Both the position numbers and the translations under genes were made by a program. A stretch of DNA of 64,000 nt. Source: Gymnothorax reevesii (Eukaryota > Chordata > Actinopteri > Anguilliformes > Muraenidae). The stretch lies in contig CM056576.1 in assembly GCA_029721435.1 (NCBI GenBank), positions 118,533,166 through 118,597,165 of the forward strand, given 5' to 3'. The notes under the pieces were generated by a model. It had not been told where the DNA came from. It searched no databases and saw only the letters and a program-made list of their open reading frames with translations. Shown here one piece after another: positions 38,188 to 51,327 of the stretch; position 1 is the stretch's first letter, and each line of letters starts with the position of its first letter.

Positions 38188-41100
38188 ATGGTTCATCGCA
38201 ATACCAACAATGATGATGCAGCAGCCGGCAACTCCGGATATCGATAAGAAGATTGAAGAATACAAGCGGGACAGTCCAGGAATATTTAGCTGGGAAATAA
38301 GGGACAAATTGCTGAAAGACGGGGTCTGTGACCGGAGCACTGTTCCCTCAGGTAATATATCACATTATCTTCCAAATTATGGAAATGAATGGAACGATTA
38401 TACCTCACCATTTCTGCCAGCAACCTTCGAAACGTTCCAATGAATTATTGTAATGAACTTCATCCTGATAGTTTGCCTTTTAATGACAATTCAAGTTTTG
38501 CACCTGCGTCTACATACTGAACTGAAATGTATGTGGTCGACCAACTTATCTGGAAAACTTTGGCAAGAGTTATTTTCCATTTTCGTGGAAGGAAAACACG
38601 GATGTAATTTGAACAGGCAGATATGTATTTAATGCATATTCGTAGCCTATAAGGTAACTTATAAAAGCCCCATTTCAATGTCCATTTTTCAAAGCAAAGT
38701 TAATTGTTACCAACGTAAGCCTTCACAGAGATAGAATTGCGACGCAGATTTTTGCTGTTTGTCTGCAGCGTTTATTGTTGAATTTCGAGCAGCCTAGCCT
38801 ACATAACTTCATATTCTAAAATAGACTTGACTTATGAGCCGACACACTGACATGATTTCTCACGAGAGAACGTAATTTAGTTGCTGTATCTACATGTATT
38901 AATTTATGATTCTTTATTCTTTATTTTAAGTGAGTTCCATCAGCCGAATTGTGCGGTGTAAATTTGGGGGCAGTGGTGAGGACGACGAGGAAATAGATGA
39001 CACGGACAGGAGGGTGTTTGAACAGAATGGAAGACGGGCGAAACATAGTATCGACGGCATCCTCGGCGACAGATGTAAGTGCGGACATTTTCTTCTCTGG
39101 TGAACTTTATCTCATGTCGATGCTTACCTGTGATTAACAATAGCTACATACTTTTCCAATATCCGAACCTTTCTGTTGGCATTATAAGCAGCTATTCTGG
39201 CGGTCTGATGTGGATAATCATTATCAAATAGCTGTAAGGGTGAGGTAGTGTCATTTCCTCTCCTGGAGCAGATAGCTAGAGCCTTGAAAACAAAGCCTAT
39301 AATTTTTTCTGCGTTTTTTTGCTTAAGACTTTTGGTGACAAGCCCACGAACTTTGGAATATATAGTCTGCAATTTCAATGGAATAGCCTCCTACAGCTTA
39401 CATGATGTTCGTAACGTATTGTGAAAACTTCTATTAGTGAGAAGAGCCTTGTTTTGACCTTTCGACTGGTAATATTTGTCGTGCCTCGAGGCCGGTCTTG
39501 TGCTGAGATGAAAGTGCAGGATGAAAAGTGATCATCTGAATTAACTGCTGTCCACAAGACCTGCTGGCATTTCCCACCCTCGATGGAAGTACAAGTCTGC
39601 CGACTTAAAACAAATAATTCCACTGGGCGCTATATCCATATGACGTTATTATTTAAATGAAACACCAAACGACCGGGTCGAAGTATTGTTACATCGATGA
39701 AACATGCAGACTAATGAAGCATTAAAATATGTAACGTGCACGTTAAGGATGCGACCTTTCAATTTTTAATGAGCATAAGCTTTCTCGTAACTTTCAGAGA
39801 AAGTTTATGTAGCCTTTATACTGGCTATTTAATATTTTTAAGACATTGTAAAAGCTAATGACTATGAATGACCTATAGGCCTATTTTAAATAAATTCTCT
39901 CATCACACTTCAGTCATAGAATTGACAAGGCTTTAAAAGTCCCCAAATAAATAAATATACAAATTAACAAACAAATAAATACATGGTCACGGTATAAGAA
40001 AATCCACTGAACGTACCAGTATCCTATAGTAGGCCTAATTCGTTCACTATAAATAGATCCTACTTGTGAACACGTGTAAGCCGCAAACCATACTCACTCG
40101 CATAAGAAAAAGTTTTTCTTCTGTCGGCGAGAGAGATCGAGCGAGAGAGAGTTTCAAATAAGTTGACCAAACATTTGTACAACTGTTCCCTGCTGTACAA
40201 AGACGGGACTTGCGCATACAATCGGACACTTGAAGATGAACTTGGGAAACAATGCTGCGAGAGTCCATTGAAGCTCACGCTTTGGCCTCAAGCCGACAAA
40301 AGCAAGGCTGCGAAGCAGCTTGGCCAACACAAAAGAAGCCAAACTTTTTATAATTCTGCGAGAAAGGAAAAAAAGTGGCCAGAGAAAAGACCTAAAAAGG
40401 ACGGTATGAGCTTGCAATGGGGGATGAATTATTCAGCGATTGCCAATAGTTACGGCTCATGTGGTTTTATAGACTGTCCAGCAAGCTTTCTTCTTTCTCA
40501 CTTAAAGCCAAAGTTGTTCCTTACGTCGTCAAAATAAACCTTTTAGGAATAAAATTTCTACCATGACGCTAATCGCAAAATTCACCGAATGAGTCAAATA
40601 GCCTATATTGAACTAATAAAATGATGTAACCTTTGATTAGAACCATTCGTAATATATACGGCAACTTTAACCTCATTAAAATGTAAAAATGAGAAATTAA
40701 AACTCAGATTGAATATGAATGTTTGAAAACATTGGAAAATGAAAGAATTATTTTGTTTTTGTGCCGGAGGAAAGAAAAATAATAAGCCACACAGAAAATG
40801 GTGGAAAAAAAGTAGGCTACGTGCTGTCCAGCAAACGTTATAAGCAAATAACCATTCATAATTTTTTTGGGTTGTAAAAATATGACTTGGTTGAGCCCCC
40901 CTGCCCTCCTCCCAACGCAGCCCCTAGCCAATCCCCCACCCCATCCCACACTCCAGTCGCGACGGGCTGTTCTTGTCACAACAGCCGTATTATCCATTCA
41001 GCACATACTGGCAGTGCATCAAAAAAACCAGATTACCTCTCGACTTTTATTTTACTGACGCTTATCTTGTGACTATACACCTCTTGTCCTTCCCGCTAGC

Positions 41101-44100
41101 AGCGCAGCGAGCATGCCTATTCGTTTTTTTGGTTAAAAGTGGGCCTCAGAACTCGTATACCGCGACCACAAAGTAATTTTCACATTCTGAAATCCCATCT
41201 ATACGTCTTTTCCTATCCTCTTGTGGGTAACGGATCAATACGTGATCGATTAGATTCAATTAGGTTAGGATGCATTAGATCTCAACTTTATTATAGGAGT
41301 CGGTTCATTTGTGCATGGGTTCTTCCATAACACAGTCTGCTCTTAAGAGACTGTTTGTTTCAAAGCTGATGGCAGTCAGCAGTCATAAAGCATGTGACTG
41401 AGACTGTAAAGGAGACAGTCCCCATTGAACTGGAGCCTCTGTTTTCCTCTGATTGCCCTGGCAGTAGTAGTGTCAGTTCCTCCCTCCTGACTGGTCATTG
41501 TTTTCACAGCTCTGAATTAAATCTGAAAAGGATCTTTTCAATGTTACTGGCCAAATATTGATCAAGTTGGTGTCTGCAGGGTTTCAGTTTAGGATAAAGT
41601 AAGTGGTTCCTTCTCTGCCAAGTGAAGTTCAGGGTTCATTATCAGATTCTCTTAAATGCCGAGATCAAAGTTAGACGCTTTAGATTTATGAGTCTGGGAA
41701 TGTGATCTGAGGGTTGGTGGGATGCATTTATCGAGTGGTTTGAGGATGACTTCAATACAATTAGATGCCACAGAGAACTTAATGTTATAAAATATATCCT
41801 CTGAAATACAATGATATTGTTACGATAGATACTGTTTATATTTCAGAGTATTTTTGTGAAAGTAATTTTATTTGTAGAATTGCTGGTTTTTATGTTTTCA
41901 GGTACTGCATGGAACATGTTATAGAATGTCACTTCTGTAAATTGAAAAAAGTATTTGTTTTTTTACCTAAATAGAGCATACAAACAAACAGCCGCCTACT
42001 TTTCTAGACTTTATATGGCTCAGATAGTTTCCATGAGGAGTCTTAGCAAAATGCATATTTTGTTTAGAAATTGCTCCATATTTACACTTATTTTGCCATT
42101 TTATAATTATCTTGAATTGAATCCAGCCTACTTTAAAACATCGGAGAACCAGTAAAGAATCAGATGCTGATTATGGAAATTTTGAATGCTCTATTTTCAT
42201 ATGCAAAATAAACTGATTGAAAATTTGATTATTTATTGTGTACGTTTAATACATTTATAGTAAGTGAAAACTACTTGTTTCTACCCTTGCAAGTGTGTCT
42301 CTCTGCAAAATGAGCATTGGGGTGATGTCAATAAGTGTATGTAATGTCTCTCTATGTGGAGCAGCTACCATGCTCTCCTTAAATACAAATGGCAGCAATG
42401 TTTTAACCAGTGGGGGAAAAAAAAAAAAAAAATCTGAAAAGGCTTCCGCTAACAATATTAAACTGCTAGGGCACATGCAAATCTGCTTGTTTTCAGTTTC
42501 TTCTTGCCTTCTTATGTGAAAGTTTAATTAAAATTAGCCAAAGAGTTACCAAACTGAAACTTTTTCCCTTCCCTTTCAAAAATAAAAAAAAAAAGAAAAC
42601 AAAAAAAAAACTAAACAAACCTTTCAGAAATGCAAACAGTCAGACGGATAACTTCATCCATGAAAGGCAATCCAGGAAATGCTAATTGAATAAGCCTGGA
42701 TCTTTAAACTCTGCCATGGTGAGTGCAGTCAACTCGTCATAATTAGGTTTATTGAGGCGAGTTCCAACAATCTGCTTCCATTCTTACTGGCTTATTGTCC
42801 TGGGCCGGGGGAACCAAAGGAATCAAACATTGACAACAGATGAAAGGGGGATAAGATTTAGCCGCTTTTGTCAAAGAAACTAAGCGGGACTTTGTTTGTG
42901 TAAATAAAAGTGTGGAATGGGCTCCCCTCTATTCCAGCAAGCACAGGTCTCTAAATTTAAAAAATTTTTCTTTTAAATACTGGGATGGATGCCAAAGAGG
43001 GAGTGAACAAGAGAGGGAAAAAAAGAGAAAGAAAGGAAAAAAGAGAGAGTGTGAAAGGAGCACTACGAGTGTGGGCATGTTTGTAAGTCCTTCTTCCTCA
43101 TTTGTTTTGACACTTTGGACCTCTTACTGTATCTGTATTCGATGTTTTCTTGAGCGAACGGTTGATAGTCCAGCGAAAGCATTAATTTTCTGCACCAGAT
43201 CTGAGTCTCACTCCATATTCTCTTTCTTCTCATTCACCTTTAAAGGGCCGATTTTCATCTGCTTACTGACTTTCCAAGCATGAAAAAACACACTTATCTG
43301 TAATTGAATGGTGTCTCTATGCTTCATTAAAGCTTCTCTCCCTTTTGGCACTGGCTTTGTGGCTCTCCAATATTAATTCAAAGAGCAATCGATGAATGAG
43401 GGCCATCTTTGAAGTGGGGGACTAGATGCAGGCTCTCGAGCGGCCCCTTGGCAGTGATGGACTCTGCGCATTCAGGCAACTGCTCCGTAAGACAATCTGA
43501 GGAGCCTCATAGAAACCTGAAAAGAACTCTGGCCCAGCAAAGGTCAAGGAGAATGCCTTTCCAGGGCAGTGTTCACTGTTTGTCGGACGCATTAACCTAG
43601 CAAAACTGCAAGAAGGGAAGGTGATGAGTAGCGGCAAAAGTTTGTGGAGGCTGAGGCGAGGTTAGCCAAAAGCATTGGAATGACAATGTTTAATTGGGGA
43701 AATCCAGACAGGGAGTTGTCAGTCACTTAATTTGAAAAGCCTGGTTCTTAAACTCTGTTGGGTAATTGGATTATCCTGGGAAACACTGGGATGGCAAAGG
43801 GTCTCTGTTGATTTCAATGGGAAAAAAAAGAAGAACTGAGAAAGTAAAAACCAATATGAAATCCAGAATTATCATAGTATCGTGGGCCAGAATGGTGCCA
43901 TTTTTGGGAACACGCAAAAAGAAAAAAGTTACATTTACTTTAAAATGTTAAGTCAAGTGGTAACACAAACGTATAAGTAACTTCTACAATCTTATGATTT
44001 AGGCCAGTTTAATTAATTACATTTATTAGAATGTACTTACCTCAGTTATGAGGAACCAGTTGAAATAACATTATTAAGTAAATCTATTATTTAATTTTTT

Positions 44101-47100
44101 GAGTGTAGGATTGTGACAGAAAATAGGTGATGATGGCCTTAGTAAAAAACAAACAATTTATTTTTCCTATTAATATTTAGCAAAAAACAATGGTTGAAAG
44201 TTTTTGTTATTGTTGTAGTTGTTGTTTTATCTCTTGTGTGGGACCAGATGTTAATATCCCTTAATTGCACTCCTGAGGCAACCTGTACATTCTGAATTGT
44301 ACTCCACTCAAAAAAGTAAAATCTTAGATTCAGTTTCAGATGTTGTGTCTGCAGATTCCACACAACCGAGATAAGTTCAAATGAATTTGGGTAGTGAAAC
44401 TGATTAAATCTTAATTAGAAGTTACATAAAACAGTTGGTGTTCAAGCAGTTGACATAAATTCTTCTAAAATTTCATATTTATGAGTTCGGGAATGCTTCC
44501 CTCCAGGATGACCTTTGTGTTGTTTGGTTTTGGTTGGTAGAAAATGGAAGCAGTAAGAAAGATGATGGATAAATGAAAAGGGGCAGACAAAAAGAGTGCA
44601 TGATGAAAATGACTTGCCATTGGAACACACAATAAAAATGAAATGTTAGATTTACTTATAAATGTTATGCCAAGGGGTTGCTCACAACTGAGTTAGGTAA
44701 CTTTCTGTGAATTACATTTATTAGTCTCGTGAATTACATTTATTAGTTACCTAAAACTATTGTATGGAACAACTGCACATATTCAAGCAAATCAAACGTT
44801 TTATTTCTTCGAGCGAAGGTTTTTGAACTGCAAACGTAAAAATGAAGAAATATCAATTTACCTCCCCTTAAATGTAAAGTCTGGAGTAAAAAAAAAATAA
44901 GACTGTGTAATGACAAGAACATACAGGCCATCCATTAAACCCCAAAGCAAGCAGTTTGGGCACATTCCTGAGAGATGGAGTAGAAAAAGATGTAACCGTC
45001 AATCACTGCCCGACAGAAGTTTGCCCTCCAAAGCCAAATGCTATGAAAGCATCAAAGCAGTGATTGACTACCTGCACCCACTTTGAGGTACAAGAAACTT
45101 CTGCAGTTTGGGGTCTTGAAACTTATGTTTCCCATTGCCATGGTTGTGCGATAGCGGGTATTGAAAGTTGAGAGCCGTGTGATTGCACGCGGTGCCAGCC
45201 CAAAGTGCGAGAGAGCGATGCTGTCACATCCCCGATGCTTCAAATGAGCAGTTAGCACCTCATGCTGAGCCAACATAATGCCCCAGTGTATATGCCTATA
45301 CCACTTTGTCACTCTGAGTATGAAGTTGATTAGGTAATGATGTACTTCTTAAAAGCCTCCGCCTCCATTTCCCCCTCCCTCTCTCATCTCTCTGAGGAAT
45401 AAACATAATCAGCTTGGATTTGGAGATAAACTGTTGGGTTTAGATAATCTTATCATTTTCAGTAGAAATACTCTCATACTTGGGTTTTTTTGGTGTCATT
45501 TTCAGCATTGCATTTTAACACCCATTGGTCCTGTTCTTATTCTTCGGCTTACAATCTTTAACAATGATGTAAAACTCTATGGCTTAGAATTAAAAGCGAA
45601 AATAGTGACATCAGCACTATACTGTAAAACCCAGATTGTGTGGAAAACTCAATTTTTTGTGGAAACCTATTACCTCAAAAAAATTTCGTAAACCAATTTG
45701 ATTGCATTGTGTGGATGGTACTCAAAGAACGTGAGGTAAAAGGTATTGTCACCATGTTTTAAGTGCTGTGAACAGAGGATCAAGTTGTTGAACACAATTT
45801 TTTTGAGGTAATTGGTTTCCCCAAAACAACTGAGTGTACCACACTTACCAGGGTTTACAGAGTAGACCGTTTAGTTCTGAACATTATTATCAGAGATTAG
45901 CACCATTGCCTCTTACTGGGTGAAATGTCTATATTTAATCACTCTTAAACATAACTAGGTGCATGCAAATGATTGAGAAAAAAAAAATGCAGGGCCTATT
46001 TAGCGCTTCTCTAGAGACGAAATATCAAAATATAGGGGCAGTTGGGTTAAACGCCACCTCCCTCTCTCCCACCCCACTGCTCACTGGCAGCTGCAGAGGT
46101 GGGAGTCTCCTTAGCAAATCGAGCGGGGCTCCGACCCCGTTTAACAAAGTGCCGGGTGCAGATGGGCCCATAGAGTGTCAGTTAACCTTTATTCCCAGTG
46201 CATCTGCTGGCCTTCTATGTACTGTTTTATTCAGTTGGAGAGTCACTCAGCTCCCACTCCCTGAAAAGAGCAGCGCTGCTTCCCTGCAGAAGTGGATTGT
46301 TCATTCGTCCCTCCTGCCTTTTGTGTGTTTTGGGGAACACATGTCACCAGCTCAATTACCCTCTTCATTAACTGCCCGGAGTGAACGAGCCGCCCATCCC
46401 CATCAGCCAAGGGTGTAAAAAGACACACATTTGGCTGAAGAATGCACACACACACACTTATGAATCTTTGCAAAGACGCACAGATGCATGAAAATATTCA
46501 TAAACACTCTCACTTCCACCAAAACACACACTTACGTGCACACAAAAATGCACCCAAGGCATATACTCATACCTAGATAACTGGTAATTTGTACACATTA
46601 ATGGTAGCTGTGGTCACTCTCCTATTCGTATAAAGTGAATGTCTAGGTGTGGTTTGAAAACAGAATACATAATAAGACAATTATATGGATTCTTCTTCTC
46701 TGTTTCTGCATCATTATTCCTTGCCCTCTGGGGAATAATGGGAACATTAGCCCAGGGGCATGTTGGATGAAGAAGCTTATGGGGACTGGTTCCCTCATGG
46801 GGTAAACTAGGAGGGGGGGTGCGAGTCAAAGTGCTTGCTCTGCTCTATCTTGTCCAAAGGAGCGCACAAAAATCTCCGCTCTCCCATTCATTTAGGTTTC
46901 ATTTAGAGGGGTTAGCCGTCCAGTCACGGAGCGGGAGCGAGAGTGGGAGGACGGTTTTGGGGCGCCCCCCTGCTATGCCCTTCCCCAGCCCCCGGCGGCC
47001 CCTCTTCGGCTCCCTTTGTGCCCTACGCTCCCCTGCTGGGGAGGTGACAGGGTTCTCAGAGCCGAAACTCGGGCCGCCCTGATGGATTCCACAGATGGAG

Positions 47101-50100
47101 CGTGGAAATCGGCAGAATGGATCCCAGCCACAGGCTTGCGTCTCGAGGCCGAGAGAAAGAGGGATAGGGAGAGTGGGGGAGGTGGGGGCAGGAGAGAATA
47201 ACTCAAAGAGAGAGAGAGGGAGAGGGAGAGAGAGAGAGAAGGGGAGAGAAAAAAAATTCAAGGGGGGAATCACAAAAGTAAAAGTGTCATTCGCCATTAA
47301 CTCAGAGCGTGTGATGGAGTATCGTCCTCCCGGCCGCTAATAATAAAAACGCAGAGGAAGAAAAGACAAAAAAAGGAGAAAGAAGGGGCCAGCCCCGCCT
47401 TGCCCCGCCTCCCCGGCCTTCTGTAAACAAGATGCAGCTCTTCAAAAAAAAATCTTTTCATTCACCACCACACCTCTTTCCTGTGGGATTTGGCTTTTCT
47501 TCTCCTCTTTGTCTATCACGTTTTCTCCTCCTTTTATAGCTTTTGTTTTGATTCAGGGATATCAGTTCAAATTGACTTCTTTGTGAAGTATGTTCACCAC
47601 AGTGACTCTTCTTGAGCCAGTGTAAGACCCCATTGTGCTAGCATACCCGCGGTAATGGAAAAACTCAGCATGCCTGTCCAACTTTGCGTTTACATGACCG
47701 TAAAAGCATAAAACTGCGTCCGTATAAAATGTTCTTCAGTGTATTTAAGACAAAAATACTGACATATAATTATCCAAAACACTGGCACTACTTTTGAATC
47801 CTCCAAAACCCCTGTTGCATTTCCTTTGCAGTGCAATATCTGGGATGTGCTCTCTAGCAACGGGAAACAGTGAAACAGTGGTCATTGAGATTTTTTTTTG
47901 GCAAATTTCAAAAATAATTACATTTTAGTATGTAATATGATATCTGGTAATTTAGATCAGCTTTATGGTCAATGGTTGGAGTAATATTATGTTTGTGTGT
48001 AATGTGATCCTTGGTGATTGAGATATACTTTTTAGGTAACTGGGTATTATACTGAAATTTTAGTATGTTATGCTCTCTTTCACAAATGGATACAGCAATG
48101 AAGTGTTGATATGGGATGTGGTCCTTGGAACACCTGCTGGGATATTCAGTTTTGCAAATGGCAACAGTAATCAAATACTGAAAGTCTCTGCCTTGGAAAT
48201 AGGTTGTGATGAAGTGTTTGGAAAAGGAATGAAGGAATGAAAAATTGGTATGTGATGGGCTCTTGGGCATCATATGTTCTTTGGCTAATCGCTGCCATAA
48301 GAATAGAAACACTACCACTCAAAAGTTTCGGATCACTTGGAAATATTCTTGTTTTCTTTGGAAACACACATGAAATTAGTCTGAATAGGGAATATAGCAA
48401 ATGAATAGAACATGCTGACATTGTCTGAGTTAGAAATAATGATTTTAATGGAAAATGATGAACAGGTGCTTCAAACTTTGCCTTCATCAAAAAAAAAAAA
48501 AAAAAACACCTTCACTGATGTTACTGAAACTGGTGTTTGACGGGAACTATTTAGCGCAGCTGCCAGTTGACAACCTGTGAGGCGTCTTTGTCTTAAACTA
48601 CGCACTCTCAGATATTCGTCTTCTTGCACAGTTGTGCATCGGGGCCTCCCACTCCTTTTTTCTGTCCTTGTTAGTGCCAGTTTGTGCTGCTCTCTGAAGG
48701 GAGTAGTTGTCAGCATGGTAAGATACTTTAAGTTTTCAATTTCTCGCATTGAATAGCCTTCTTTTCTAAGCACAACAATAGACTGGTGGGTCTCTAAAGG
48801 AAGTTCTTTCTTTCTGGCCATTTTGAGCCTGTAAACAAACAAACAACTGCTGAGGCTTCAGGTACCAAACCAACCTCAAGAATGCCATGCTCCCTTTTGT
48901 GCTCCCTTATTAGTTCAACGGTTTTCAGCTGTGCAACACATTTGCAGAAGGGTTTTCTAATAATCAATTAGCCTTATAAAATGCTTAACTTGGATTAGCA
49001 GCCATACCAGGGGACTGATGCAGAGGACTGAAAGTTGCTGATAACAGGCCTCAATGCAAAAATGTAGATCATTCTTTGAAAATCATCTGATGAATTTTAA
49101 TCGTTTGTGACATGGAAAAAAATATTTGTGAAATGCATGAAAATGTACTTTTCTTTGGAAAACAAAGAAATTTGCAAGTTATCCCAAACTTACGAGCGGT
49201 AGTGTATATAATGTGTTGCTTGGCTACTACTTATGATATAATTGTTGGTAATTGAAGTATGCTTTTTAGTAAATGGCTGTGGTAATGATATATACTACAG
49301 GTATGTGATGCGATCTTTAATTTAAAAAAACAAAAGTGTGCTTAGTGTCGAATGCTTCAGTAAAAATACTGGTAAATAAAGAAGTATGCTCTGAAATGAA
49401 ATGTTGGTATTTGATGTACTCTTGATAAATGTAATGTGCTTTTCTGTAACTGGAAGCAGTAATGAGGCTTCTTTGTTTAATGTCGAATATGTGATGTGAT
49501 CTTTGGTAAATGAGACGTGCTTTTAGGAACTAGCAACAGTAATATAATGCTGTTATAGTGATATAGTCTCTTATAAACAGCAGCAGTAATGAAACATTGG
49601 TATGTGAGATGAACTTTGGTAAGTGTTTATGATGTGCTTTTTTGTAAATGTCTGCAGTCCTGAAATGTTAGCATTTGATATGCTTTTGTTAATTGAGACG
49701 TGCCGCTGGAAAACTGCATGCAGTAAGCTGAAGTTTGATTACTGGTCATGATTTGATCTTCGGCAACTGGTTGCAATGTGCCGATGCAGCCTGCCACTCG
49801 GACGAGGGCTCGGAGGTGGACTCGGAGCCGGACCTGCCCCTGAAGAGGAAGCAGAGGCGAAGCCGCACCACCTTCACAGCGGAGCAGCTCGACGAGCTGG
49901 AGAAGGCCTTTGAGAGGACACACTATCCCGACATTTATACCCGTGAAGAGCTGGCTCAACGCGCCAAGCTTACCGAGGCGCGGGTGCAGGTGCATCTCAA
50001 AATTACGCCCTATCAAACCCTCATACACCTCTCCGTAACACAAACACCAAATAATGTGGCCCAGAGGTCAGAATTCTGGGGAGTAGGCAGTAAAAGTCCT

Positions 50101-51282
50101 GCCGTGCTTTGGCTCTTCCCAGGAACTCGGCTGATGGATTTCAATGATCACTTCTAGCCCCTGAATTACGCTTATTAACAAATTCATGTGACCAGGCCAA
50201 AACAAGGCAGAGGACAAATACTTACCAAACCTGTAATCTCCATTACTCATCGCAAAGTTCCTCTAAGTGGACTCATAGTTGAACAACATAACAGTTATTA
50301 CACATTAAAACGTGTTCAACAGTCACTGCAGTTGAAGGGAAGTACTGTCTCACTTAGAGTTGCATGCAGTGATATGCCCCTTTTTCCAGATTGATTCCTG
50401 ATGATGTGAGCCTCTTAGGTAGACGTGTTATTGCATATAAAGATACACAGGGAGAGGTGTTTTGAGTGGGTAGACAATTCCCTACCTTATGACTTATACT
50501 CAATAGTAACTTCTCTGACCGCTCAACTCTATGGCAGCTGGCTTGTTTTATTGTCATGAAACTTCAGTTGAGTTCAAGTGTAAATAAGAAGGTATTTTTA
50601 GTAGGAAATAATCCAGTATACATTCTTTGTCATGCATTAATTAGCTTTTTCTATATTTGAGGCAAGGAATGGAACATTAAGCCAACTCTAGAGCGAATCA
50701 CATTGAAGCACGCATTTAAGTTTTTTCCATTCTCAGTCCTTTGACAAGGCTTCTTAACTGTTGTGATGCCATTCCATAGATTTAAACACATCTTTTGCCT
50801 GTAGTATGTGAGCCTATTCAAAATTGGCAGAGAGGGTAAACAGAGAGACACCAGCTTACGACCTGCATTGCCACTCCCCTATCACACCTCCAGTGAAGCC
50901 GGGCACATTCCTGAACCCATGACCCCTTTACCACTCCAATTACAAGATCAGCTGTTGTGCTGTAGCCATAACCTTGTGACCCCCGCGCTCCCCCCCATGC
51001 TTTACATGTATACATTCCTGGGGTCCTCGTTCTCTCCCAGGGGCCCAGCGCTGAATCATCTCGAAAACATACACAGCTATTTCCCTGCAGTTAGCACATC
51101 AGTGGGGTGCCCACCTCTCAAACAGCTTATCCTTCATTTTCACACCCCTTTTCATAGTTTTGACTTGACTGTCTCAAGAGTAAGACTGTGTCATTACACA
51201 ATCATAGCCAAATTTCCAGTTCTGCTTCCGTCAGGCATCTCATAGCCTTAGAGGAGAGAGCATATGCAAGGAAGCAACAGAC

Positions 51283-51327
<45 letters not shown>

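Larger units (their letters stand above)
39075..49789 (+). other. Pax3 intron 4 (10.7 kb)
   Basis: The longest intron apart from intron 8. It holds fold-back elements at 43.9-45.9 kb, a deleted Tc1 element at 48.3-49.2 kb, a degenerate tandem repeat from 47.9 kb to its 3' end, and several complex-looking blocks (42.64-42.91, 43.38-43.77, 46.02-46.42 and 46.82-47.40 kb) that may be enhancers. The 124-codon open frame at 40163-40537 has no recognisable domain and is probably not coding. Confidence 0.9.

Noticed and set aside
37904..38443. 179-codon open frame running into exon 3
   Set aside because: It joins microsatellite translation to exon 3 and reads past the exon 3 donor. Only 38222-38351 is supported as coding.
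40163..40537. 124-codon open frame in Pax3 intron 4
   Set aside because: No recognisable domain and no flanking splice signals that fit the Pax phase. Probably chance.
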